DNA of 64,000 nucleotides from Moraxellaceae bacterium. Lineage in GTDB: Bacteria > Pseudomonadota > Gammaproteobacteria > Burkholderiales > Rhodocyclaceae. The notes below the pieces were generated by a model that saw only the letters and a program-made list of their open reading frames with translations, was not told where the DNA came from and ran no database searches. Made by a program: the position numbers and the translations under genes. This document shows, one piece after another, positions 38,183-45,697 of the stretch (its first letter is position 1; every line of letters starts with the position of its first letter). Location: assembly GCA_031119205.1 (NCBI GenBank), contig JAVHYF010000004.1:1-64000 (forward strand). The letters run 5' to 3'.

Positions 38183-38516
38183 AACCTGCCAGGTGGCGAA
38201 CGCGGCCGCCTGCACCTCGACAAGACCCCGGTGCAGGGCGGCAACGTGCTGCTGCTGGACGAACCCTCCAACGACCTCGACGTGGAAACCCTGCGCGCAC
38301 TGGAAGACGCCCTGTTGAATTCTCCGGCTGCGTACTGGTTCCCACGACCGCTGGCTTCTCGACCGCATCGCCACCCACATCCTGGCCGCGGAAGGCGATT
38401 CGCAATGGACCTTCTTCGCGGGCAACTACGCAGAATACGAAGAGGACAAGAAGAAGCGCCTGGGTGAAGAGGCGGCGAAGCCGAAGCGGAGCCGGTGCAA
38501 GTCGATTTCGCGCTGA
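38183..38516 (+). pseudogene. Duplicated, frameshifted 3' end of ettA
   Basis: A second copy of the last third of the ettA C-terminal ATPase domain, including [11 protein letters not shown]. It has lost one base (CTGGAATTC became TTGAATTC, about 38314) and four bases shortly after, so it cannot encode a continuous protein. It keeps the stop and is followed directly by a good terminator, which suggests this was once the true chromosomal 3' end of ettA. Confidence 0.9.
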
Positions 38517-38531
38517 CCTATGTACTGATCA

Positions 38532-38556
38532 GGCGGGCCACAAGTCCGCCCTTTTT
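38532..38556 (+). terminator. Terminator after the ettA 3' copy
   Basis: GGCGGGC pairs with GTCCGCC (one G-U pair), five-base loop, then CTTTTT. Confidence 0.8.
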
Positions 38557-38611
38557 AAGATTCAATTTCTTCATTCGACAAAGGTAGGTCGCAAACGAAA
38601 AACGGAAAGGG

Positions 38612-39262
38612 CTACGCGAGACAAAGCTCAATTTGATCAAGCTCGTCCCAAAATTCATTGCCGACAAGTTGAAGTCCGTCCCTGACGATTCGACGTAAAT
38701 GGGGTCGATCAAAACGATCCAGCAGGCTTACCCAGCAATCTGGGTAAGTTTGTCTCATCACAAAAAGAGAAAATGATAGCGGCGTCATCTCTCTTCTAAG
38801 CGCAAGTCGTATGTTGTTGTCTAAGCCAATATGAAGGTGGGCCTTAGGGTGACGTCCTTTCATGTAGGCAGAGGTGTCTACGTCGTATCTTAGTGGGGTG
38901 ACATGCGTACGAATATTAGCCGTCGCTACCGCCAATTCGTACTCCTCCAGAAATTCGCTCTTGTTTCTCGTGGTAAATGGGCGCCCACGTCTACTCAAAT
39001 AGGATCTGAAGGACTCAACGCTAATTGGGGTATGCAAAAAGCTGTAGCTTGGTCCGTTCGCTTCGTCAAATATGAACAGCGAGTGATCTTCAAGCTTGAC
39101 GTTGTACCACGAGTTCTCGATGCATGCTTTCCATTGGTCAAAGTACGAAAGTTCGCGAAGCTCGCGTATCTCTTTGGAGGTAATGCTCCACCCTGCTGTC
39201 CCATAGCAGTCGACAGGAAAGTTGGCTGCTCGAAAGGCAGCCCGAAGTGTGCTCTTATACAT
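38612..39262 (-). CDS. DUF2290-like protein, partner of the UvrD-like helicase
   Basis: A 216-residue protein. Its most distinctive motif is HPKAHLHIG (residues 138-146), preceded by LRYDVD and followed by RLALRREMTPLSFSLFVMR; this resembles DUF2290, a family of unknown function, though I recall the family rather than having searched it. No signal peptide or membrane segment. It begins four bases after the helicase stop and is clearly co-transcribed with it. The region is visibly lower in GC than its surroundings, consistent with acquisition by transfer. Function unknown; defence is inferred from the helicase partner. Confidence 0.75.
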   Translation of the reverse strand: MYKSTLRAAFRAANFPVDCYGTAGWSITSKEIRELRELSYFDQWKACIENSWYNVKLEDHSLFIFDEANGPSYSFLHTPISVESFRSYLSRRGRPFTTRNKSEFLEEYELAVATANIRTHVTPLRYDVDTSAYMKGRHPKAHLHIGLDNNIRLALRREMTPLSFSLFVMRQTYPDCWVSLLDRFDRPHLRRIVRDGLQLVGNEFWDELDQIELCLA

Positions 39263-39266
39263 GGCA

Positions 39267-41342
39267 CTACTCCATTGTCTTTCGCTTTACTCTTCTTCCT
39301 TGAATTTCTCTTAACTTCTTTCGAAGTACATACTCGAGTTCGTCCGGTTCCATGTCGTTTGCGAGCTGGGCAATCGCATCTTCTGCGTCTTCCACATCAA
39401 CGCGGATCAAATCTCTTTTCATGCAGACAAGTTCTGGCTGGGTGGGGTACGTAAACCTTAAGTCCGGATAGTTTGTCTTTGCAACGTCGATTTCTGCGGC
39501 GAATGCGTTGGCGGCCGGGCCTAGTCCTGTTATGCATAGCCAACCTTTGGCTCTTGTCATCGCAGTGAAGGCTTTGTTTCTTGATCGTGGAGTGGGTAGC
39601 ATGAATAATGCATCAATTCCCACGATGTAAACTATATAAGCCTCATTTCCTTTGGCCTTGTATATTGTTGCCAGAGTAACTTTCTTGTCTATCTGAAAGT
39701 CTGTAAGGCCGAAAGATCCGCTTTGTAAATTGTTTACTCCAATTCCTCGCTCGGTAAGTCCTTTGGTTAGAAGGCTGAAGTAACCGTTCGAGTTTCTGTC
39801 GTCGGCGCATATGACAAGTATCTCTTCTGCGGGTACGCCTTCTGAATTAATGTCAGAGAAAATCCGATCTACAACAAACGTCACTTCCTCTGTGGCGGTC
39901 TTGAATGACTGAACGTTTATTATTTCTGATATGGGGCTAGATGAACTAATTGTGGATGGGGAGTTTTCTTGAGGGCGCGTAATTCTGATCTGTTCGCCGG
40001 GGCTGAGGTTGCCTTCGGTAACTTGATATCCGAAGTCCTCCCAGTGCTCAACGGATTCTAGTATTTGCGACATCCTCTTGCTGTAGATGCCAAATCCAAC
40101 CGCATGCGCGCAGACAAGAACCTCTCTTGGGTTTCGATAGCATTTGTGAAGAATAATGTCCTCTTCAAAGGATATCGAAGGCTCTCCGCGTTGGTCCGTT
40201 CCAAATAGCGATGCGGCTGTAGGGGTTTCAACGTCAAAAATTGTTTGAAAAACGTCGTAGGCAATTATAAGTTGTTCGTCTCTCGCAAGCGCCAGAGCCA
40301 GCCGCATGAACTCTGGTGGGAAGTCCTGAGCCTCATCGATAAAAACATAGTCAAATATTGGGTTCAGCGCGCTTGATTCAAGAAGTTGTCGGCATGCAAA
40401 TGCAAACGGCTGCTTGGAGTCACCAGCTTGCGCTTGGCTGAGCGAAAGAGGTGGTGTGCCGAACTGCTTGGCTGCGGAATAGTAAAGCCCATCTGTTGTT
40501 GCCCCTCCCCAGCCGTGTAGAACCCGTATTCTTTTCCAGTCTGGGTCTTTGTCTTCGTGCATTCGATAGAATCTTGTTATCAACTGCTTGATGTGTTGAT
40601 ACAGACTCTTGGTGTAGAACGTTACGGCGATCCTTGCTTCAGGATTTCGAATGGCTGTCATTGCGGCCTTGAGGGCCAATACCACGGTTTTTCCGGACCC
40701 CGCCAATCCTCTTATTCTTTGTGGCCCGTATACGTCTGTCATGTAGGCGATGCGTTGGTCGCGATCGAATCTGCGTATTTCATCCTCTAGTCTTGCAATA
40801 ATGGATATTCGTTTTTGTGGCGAATAACCTTCCGTTTTTCTTTCCTTCGGCTTAATCAGTGCTTTTGATCCGTCCAGCACGGATATCAGCTCGTCGTAGA
40901 CTTCGTCAGTTAGCGGTGTCGCAGCGCGTTTGTCGTTGAAATATGCGGTGGCTGCCTGTGCTCCCACAAGGACGTTATCGGAGGAGGTTCCTTCCTGAGC
41001 CCATATTTTTGCGTCTAATTCGAATTTTAGTGCGCCGCGTCCAGCACGAAGCTTTGGATATCGAACAAGCCTAGAGAGGATCTGATTGAATGCGCCTTCG
41101 AGCTTCTCCTCGGCATCTGGGCTGGATGAGAAGGAAAACAACGAGACACCATGGTACGGGCTGAGTACCACCAAGTCTGCGAGAAGGAGATGCTCTTCTT
41201 CTCGAAACAAAGGAAATGAGCAGAATAGGATCGCGCGATCCAGTGCCATTTCTTGTTGGTTGCTCTGCAGATGGCCCACTAGGGCCCGCACATCCTGATT
41301 TGCCCGAGCAACTGACTCTTTTGGGAAGATTTGTAGGGTCAT
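39267..41342 (-). CDS. UvrD-like superfamily 1 helicase with unusual N-terminal domain
   Basis: A 691-residue SF1 helicase. Walker A GLAGSGKT (212-219), DEXX motif FIDEAQDFPP (about 334-343), motif V region TIYKAKGNEAYIVYIVG (about 575) and motif VI AFTAMTRAKG are in order. Residues 1-130 form an extra domain with LLADLVVLSPYHGVSLFSF, similar in layout to NERD/PD-(D/E)xK nuclease folds but without the usual catalytic Glu-x-Lys. It is the first gene of a two-gene operon. The lower GC than neighbours suggests horizontal transfer. It may unwind or sense foreign DNA; this is inference from comparable defence helicases. Confidence 0.85.
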   Translation of the reverse strand: MTLQIFPKESVARANQDVRALVGHLQSNQQEMALDRAILFCSFPLFREEEHLLLADLVVLSPYHGVSLFSFSSSPDAEEKLEGAFNQILSRLVRYPKLRAGRGALKFELDAKIWAQEGTSSDNVLVGAQAATAYFNDKRAATPLTDEVYDELISVLDGSKALIKPKERKTEGYSPQKRISIIARLEDEIRRFDRDQRIAYMTDVYGPQRIRGLAGSGKTVVLALKAAMTAIRNPEARIAVTFYTKSLYQHIKQLITRFYRMHEDKDPDWKRIRVLHGWGGATTDGLYYSAAKQFGTPPLSLSQAQAGDSKQPFAFACRQLLESSALNPIFDYVFIDEAQDFPPEFMRLALALARDEQLIIAYDVFQTIFDVETPTAASLFGTDQRGEPSISFEEDIILHKCYRNPREVLVCAHAVGFGIYSKRMSQILESVEHWEDFGYQVTEGNLSPGEQIRITRPQENSPSTISSSSPISEIINVQSFKTATEEVTFVVDRIFSDINSEGVPAEEILVICADDRNSNGYFSLLTKGLTERGIGVNNLQSGSFGLTDFQIDKKVTLATIYKAKGNEAYIVYIVGIDALFMLPTPRSRNKAFTAMTRAKGWLCITGLGPAANAFAAEIDVAKTNYPDLRFTYPTQPELVCMKRDLIRVDVEDAEDAIAQLANDMEPDELEYVLRKKLREIQGRRVKRKTME

Positions 41343-41737
41343 CTGTGTATTTCTGGGGCTGTTAAGTGCTGCATCTTTATCATTCTTGACGACTCAGAGC
41401 AACGTAGAGTAAGTAGCTGGCGTAAGAGTGGATTGCTACATTTGCCCAAGTTTGATCTCGATTGCGGCGCTTTTATGCCCGCATGGGTCAAAGCTCCGGC
41501 AGGCCACTTTGCGGCGGGCGCCGTTCGTGTCCGCACCGGGCACCTAGGAGCGTCGAATGTCTACCGTTCGGGAGTCGCTCGTAGCTGCAGCATGTATCCT
41601 CGTGAGTGGCAGATAGCCCGGAAGGCGTGATCCGGGATCGTTCGGTGCTTCCGTTCCATCCCAAGTTTCATCTTGCTGCACGCACCACCCGGAATGCGTA
41701 GGCTTGGGGTCTGTGCAATCTTCTTGAGTGCGACAAG
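41343..41737. other. Intergenic region beyond the helicase island
   Basis: A 395-base gap; low GC for the first 100 bases (helicase promoter side), then returning to chromosomal composition. It carries the signal-peptide relic at 41557-41616. Confidence 0.55.
41557..41616 (+). pseudogene. Start-and-signal-peptide relic of the methyltransferase-like gene
   Basis: ATG at 41557 encodes MSTVRESLVAAACILVSGR before a stop at 41614-41616. This resembles MMSVFRKSLVAAACFVVTSG of the gene at 43470; about 29 bases (41566-41594) differ at only two positions from 43482 onwards. A ribosome site, AGGAG, is present as it is at 43461. It is either a remnant left by recombination or a short leader peptide. 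Confidence 0.6.
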
Positions 41738-43180
41738 ATGCCCGCTCCAGACGACACCCTGTTTTTCGAGGATGCCCCGGTCTCCCTGTGGCTCGAAGAC
41801 TTCAGCGCGGTCAAGGCGCTGTTCGATGGCTGGCGGGCGGCGGGGGTGGAGGACGTCGAGGCGTATTTCCGCGACACGCCCGCAGCACTGGAAAGCTGCG
41901 CGAAGGCCATCCGCATCCTGGCGGTGAACCGGCGCACGCTGCAGCTCTTCAAGGCCAGGGATCTGGCGCAGCTGACGGCGAATCTCGACAAGGTGTTCCG
42001 TGCCGACATGCGCGAGGTGCACGCCCGCAACATGATTGCGCTGTGGCGCGGGGAGACCACTTACTCGGGCGAGGGGCCCAACTACACGCTGGATGGCGAG
42101 CGCATCGATGTGCTGGTGCATGCGCGCATCGTGACGGGCCACGAGGCGGACTGGAGTCGCGCCATCATCGCGCTGGAAGACATCAGCGCACGTGTGCAGG
42201 CCGAGCGGCGTGTGCGCGAGAGCGAGGCGTATGTGCGCAGCCTGTTCGAGTACTCGCCGACATCCCTGTGGATCGAGGATTTCAGCGGCATCCGCAGCCT
42301 GCTGGAGGCACAGCGTGCAGCCGGGGTGACGGACATGCGTGCCTTCCTGGACAGCCGTCCCGATTTCGTTCAGGCCTGCGCGCAGGCGATCAAGGTCGTC
42401 GACATCAACCGCGCGACACTGGACATGCACGGTGCGGCGGACAAGCGCGAAGTGCTGGACAATCTGCACCGCATCTTCCGTGACGACATGCTGACGCACT
42501 TCGCCGATCAACTGGTGGAGCTGTGGGAGGGGCGCCCCTCCATGCAGTGCGAGACGATCAACTACACACTGTCAGGCCAGGTGTTGAACCTGCATCTGCA
42601 AGGCTCGATCCTGCCGGGGCACGAGGAGAGCTGGACGCGTGTGCTGGTGTCATTGACCGACATCACGGCACGCAAGCAGGCGGAAGCCTATCTGCAGTAT
42701 CTGGGCCGCCATGACCAGCTGACCAAGCTGAGCAACCGGGCGCACTTCGACGAAGCGCTGAAGCAGGCGCATGCGGGCCCTTTCCCGGTCAGCGTCATCA
42801 TCCTGGACCTGAACGGCCTGAAGGCTGCCAACGACAGTCAGGGTCATGCGGCGGGTGACGATCTGCTGCGCCGTGCGGGCGAGGCTTTGAAGAAGGCCAT
42901 TGGTGAGGACCACTGCATTGCGCGCATCGGCGGGGACGAATTCGGCATCCTGCTGTGCGGCGTGGGCGAGCAGGAAGCGCAGGTGGCGATCACGCGCATC
43001 GAGCGCATGACCGGTCTCAACAACCAGTTCTACACCGGCCCGGCGCTGTCGTTTTCCATCGGCACGGCCACCGGTGCCGATGCGGCATCGCTGATCCGCG
43101 CGATGCATCAGGCCGACACCGCGATGTACGCGGCCAAGCGCAGCCACTACCAGCAGTCGGGGCGCGATCGACGTAGTTGA
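41738..43180 (+). CDS. Diguanylate cyclase with two tandem PAS-type sensor domains
   Basis: A 480-residue soluble protein. Two homologous PAS-type domains (about 8-155 and 165-310) each begin with a SLWLEDFS/SLWIEDFS motif and include an RxLQLF- or ATLDMH-type core. A GGDEF domain follows (IGGDEFG near residue 400). There is no RxxD inhibitory site upstream of the GGDEF motif, so feedback inhibition by c-di-GMP is unlikely. There is no EAL domain. The ligand is unknown. It lies just outside the helicase island, on the opposite strand. Confidence 0.9.
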   Translation: MPAPDDTLFFEDAPVSLWLEDFSAVKALFDGWRAAGVEDVEAYFRDTPAALESCAKAIRILAVNRRTLQLFKARDLAQLTANLDKVFRADMREVHARNMIALWRGETTYSGEGPNYTLDGERIDVLVHARIVTGHEADWSRAIIALEDISARVQAERRVRESEAYVRSLFEYSPTSLWIEDFSGIRSLLEAQRAAGVTDMRAFLDSRPDFVQACAQAIKVVDINRATLDMHGAADKREVLDNLHRIFRDDMLTHFADQLVELWEGRPSMQCETINYTLSGQVLNLHLQGSILPGHEESWTRVLVSLTDITARKQAEAYLQYLGRHDQLTKLSNRAHFDEALKQAHAGPFPVSVIILDLNGLKAANDSQGHAAGDDLLRRAGEALKKAIGEDHCIARIGGDEFGILLCGVGEQEAQVAITRIERMTGLNNQFYTGPALSFSIGTATGADAASLIRAMHQADTAMYAAKRSHYQQSGRDRRS

Positions 43181-43227
43181 AGCGGCTATCGTTCAGGATG
43201 GGGGTGCGCGCCGGAATGCGGAAGCGC

Positions 43228-43325
43228 GTAGGGTGGGTTCGCGAAGCAACCCACCGCCTTTCGGCTGTGTGGCGCGGCGGTGGGTCGTCGCCGGGTTTGC
43301 CAGCATCGTCCGAACCCACCCTACG
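43228..43325. repeat. REP element pair
   Basis: A direct-sense copy at 43228-43262, beginning GTAGGGTGGGTTCGCGAAGC and containing an imperfect 9-bp stem (GGGTGGGTT/AACCCACC), followed by an inverted copy ending ...CGAACCCACCCTAC at 43325. Confidence 0.8.
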
Positions 43326-43469
43326 AATCTCCATGGTCACGGCACTTTTTTGCGCCGCAATGGTTTAAAGCACAGGCAGGTCGCTCACAGCCGTAACAGG
43401 CGTGGGCGACCGTCGTTTCAAGCATGTCCCGCTCGGGACGCTCAGGCAGTCTTTCCAACAAGGAGAACG

Positions 43470-44276
43470 ATGATGTCGGTCTTTCGGAAGTCGCTCGTAG
43501 CTGCAGCCTGTTTCGTTGTGACCAGTGGCCTGGCGTGGGCCCAGCAGGGGGGCGCGACGTATGAGCCCTCGGTGGGGCAGGCGGGCAAGGACGTGGTGTG
43601 GGTGCCCACCTCGCAGACGCTGGTGGACAAGATGCTGGACATGGCCGGCGTGACGGCGCAGGACCGGCTGGTGGACCTGGGCTCCGGCGACGGACGCATG
43701 GTGATCACCGCGGCCAAGCGCGGGGCGAAGGCGCGGGGCATCGAGTACAACCCGGACATGGTGGCGCTGTCGAAGCGCCTCGCTGCCGCGGAAGGCATGG
43801 CCGACAAGGTGCAGCTGGAGCAGGGCGACATCTTCGAGTCCAACTTCTCCGACGCCACGGTGGTGACGCTGTTCCTGCTGCCGCAACTGAACCTGCGCCT
43901 GCGCCCGACGCTGCTGGAGATGAAGCCGGGCACGCGCATCATGTCCAACTCCTTCGACATGGGTGACTGGACGCCGGATGAGTCCTTCGTGGTGAAGGAG
44001 GGTTGCTCCGGCCACTGCAACGCGCTGAAGTGGACGGTGCCTGCGAAGGTGGGTGGCACCTGGAAGCTCGGCGACCAGCAACTGGTGCTGACGCAGACCT
44101 ACCAGAAGATCGAGGGCTCGCTGAACAGTGGTGGCAAGGGGGCGTTCATCTCGGACACGAAGCTGACCGGCCCGAACATCCAGTTCACTGCAGCCGGCCA
44201 GCGCTACGTGGGCGTGGTGGATGGCAACACCATTCGCGGCACGGTGAATGGCAAGGACTGGGTGGCGACGCGGTAG
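43470..44276 (+). CDS. Exported methyltransferase-like protein
   Basis: A 268-residue protein. The first 25 residues are a clear signal peptide (KSLVAAACFVVTSGLAWAQQ, cleavage after WAQ or AQQ). Residues about 40-170 are a class I S-adenosylmethionine methyltransferase fold with motif I VDLGSGDGRMV, acidic IEYNPDMVALSKR and DIFESNFSDATVVTLFLLPQ. The C-terminal 85 residues (after the fold) are unassigned. SAM is not expected in the periplasm, which makes the signal peptide surprising. The start is fixed by AAGGAGAACG just upstream. A hairpin terminator follows at 44339. Confidence 0.8.
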   Translation: MMSVFRKSLVAAACFVVTSGLAWAQQGGATYEPSVGQAGKDVVWVPTSQTLVDKMLDMAGVTAQDRLVDLGSGDGRMVITAAKRGAKARGIEYNPDMVALSKRLAAAEGMADKVQLEQGDIFESNFSDATVVTLFLLPQLNLRLRPTLLEMKPGTRIMSNSFDMGDWTPDESFVVKEGCSGHCNALKWTVPAKVGGTWKLGDQQLVLTQTYQKIEGSLNSGGKGAFISDTKLTGPNIQFTAAGQRYVGVVDGNTIRGTVNGKDWVATR

Positions 44277-44338
44277 GTGTGATGGGGTGGCGCGCGGCGC
44301 GAAAGCAGGGGCGCCGCGTGGTGTTGGGCGACACAAGC

Positions 44339-44365
44339 AAACCCGGTGGCGATCCACCGGGTTTT
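44339..44365 (+). terminator. Terminator of the methyltransferase-like gene
   Basis: An 11-bp perfect stem, AAACCCGGTGG with CCACCGGGTTT, four-base loop CGAT, then TTCGTTTTT. Confidence 0.9.
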
Positions 44366-44384
44366 CGTTTTTCGTTGCGCGGGA

Positions 44385-44495
44385 CGGTGGTTGTCGCCGG
44401 GTTTGCCAGCATCGTCCGAACCCACCCTACGGGGCGGAGCCTTTCGCGAGGGAGCGTTTCGTAGGGTGGGTTCGCGAAGCAACCCACCGCCTTTC
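44385..44495. repeat. REP element pair
   Basis: An inverted-sense copy (44385-44430, ends AACCCACCCTAC) and a direct-sense copy (44461-44495, starts GTAGGGTGGGTTCGCGAAGC), in the opposite order to the pair at 43228. Confidence 0.85.
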
Positions 44496-44794
44496 CTCTG
44501 CACGCCGCACACCGCATCGCAAACACGGTCACACCCACGTACCGGCAAGCCCTTGTCACGCGGCGCCGGCATCGGCGACTCTAAGCGGGCACTGGTCTGG
44601 TCACCGTGCCGGCAACGCAGCCGGCACACCGGTTGTGCTCTCCGATTGGATGCCCGGTTCACAACCAGGCGCACTACCGGGCCTGCAACCCGACTCGCAC
44701 CGACCAGGCATCGGAACGCGGGGCACACTGCGTCTCCCGGCCGCTACGCAGACACTGCGGCTCCCGCTCCCCAAGTCATGAAAGGCAAGTTCCC

Positions 44795-45388
44795 TTGCGA
44801 TCCCTGTCTTCGTTGTCCTTGAACTGTGCGACCGCCCTGTGGCGCGCGCGCCATTACCTTTCCACGTCGGTCGCCGCGCTTGCACTGATGATCAGCATTC
44901 CCGTGTCGGCCCAGCCTGCGGCCCCCGCGGCGACGGCCCAGGGCATGTCGGGTTACGAGTGCCCGCCCGGCTGGCGGCGCCGGCCTGACCCGCTGGTACC
45001 GGGCAAGCGTTTCGGCTGCTACGGCACGACGCCGCTTGACGTGTCGGGCCGGCAGTGCCCGGACGGCATGCGGTTGATGCGTAGCGCGAACAATCTGCAC
45101 TTCAGTTGCACGCCGGAGAATTTCGACGGGCTCCACCCGGTCGAGCCGGCACCGAATCCTGCTGCGTCCGGCACGCCGGCGCCGCAACCCGTTGCCCCGA
45201 CAAGCGAGTGGAAGCCGGTCACGGGCTACAACTGTCCGGGCGGGTGGCAGCGCAACCCGCCCCAGGTTGTCCCGGGCCAGCCCTTTACCTGTTCCGGCAG
45301 GTTTCCGGTCCCGCAGAACAGCCGTCAGTGTCCTGATGGTTTGAAGCTGCAGCGACACCAGCACGACATGGGCTTCTCCTGCCAGTAA
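44795..45388 (+). CDS. Secreted Cys-rich protein with two tandem repeats
   Basis: A 197-residue protein starting at a TTG (44795) with AAAGGCAAG upstream; an internal ATG would start inside the signal peptide. A signal peptide (about residues 1-37, ending PVSAQP) is followed by two roughly 50-residue repeats, each with the pattern GYxCPxGWxRxPxxxxPGxxFxCxG...RQCPDGxxL...FSC and four Cys, probably forming two disulfides each. A Pro/Ala-rich linker separates the repeats. I recognise no family. The flanking REP elements and 45-kb-scale neighbours give no functional hint. Confidence 0.7.
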   Translation: MRSLSSLSLNCATALWRARHYLSTSVAALALMISIPVSAQPAAPAATAQGMSGYECPPGWRRRPDPLVPGKRFGCYGTTPLDVSGRQCPDGMRLMRSANNLHFSCTPENFDGLHPVEPAPNPAASGTPAPQPVAPTSEWKPVTGYNCPGGWQRNPPQVVPGQPFTCSGRFPVPQNSRQCPDGLKLQRHQHDMGFSCQ

Positions 45389-45487
45389 GCCTGCATCGGC
45401 CCATGTAGCGCGGTGCTGGCAGGGCCTGATGCCACCGCACGGTATGGGTTGATGGCGAGCACGCAGCGTAGCGGTCGCGCAGCACAC

Positions 45488-45520
45488 GTAGTGTGGGTTC
45501 GCGCAGCAACCCACCGTCCG
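45488..45520. repeat. Single REP element copy
   Basis: GTAGTGTGGGTTCGCGCAGC followed by AACCCACCGTCCG; same family as 43228 and 50281, without a partner. Confidence 0.7.
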
Positions 45521-45549
45521 TCACGCACCCAGGCAAAGCCCGATAAAGC

Positions 45550-45590
45550 AAAGGCACCGACTCCCTGAGCGGGGGACGGTGCCTTTTCTG
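45550..45590. terminator. Bidirectional terminator between the Cys-rich gene and dbpA
   Basis: AAAGGCACCG pairs with CGGTGCCTTTT, with a CTCCC/GGGGG inner pairing. The T-run after it serves the plus strand; an A-run before it is short. Confidence 0.6.
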
Positions 45591-45697
45591 CCCACGCGGC
45601 TTCCTGAGGCTCGCTTTCTGAGCGCCGATCACCGAGGCGCGCTACCGCACAACAAAGCGCGCCACGGCGCACTGCGGTAGCTCACGGCTACGCTGGC

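Larger units (their letters stand above)
44277..44794. other. Intergenic region with terminator and REP pair
   Basis: A 518-base gap containing the terminator at 44339, the REP pair at 44385-44495, and nothing else recognisable. Confidence 0.55.
45389..45697. other. Intergenic region before the DbpA gene end
   Basis: A 309-base gap: the single REP copy at 45488 and a bidirectional terminator at 45550. Nothing else is seen. Confidence 0.55.

Noticed and set aside
38152-38685. A 177-codon open frame over the ettA duplicate
   Set aside because: It is in the wrong frame for the EttA protein and arises from the frameshifts; its downstream part overlaps the terminator.
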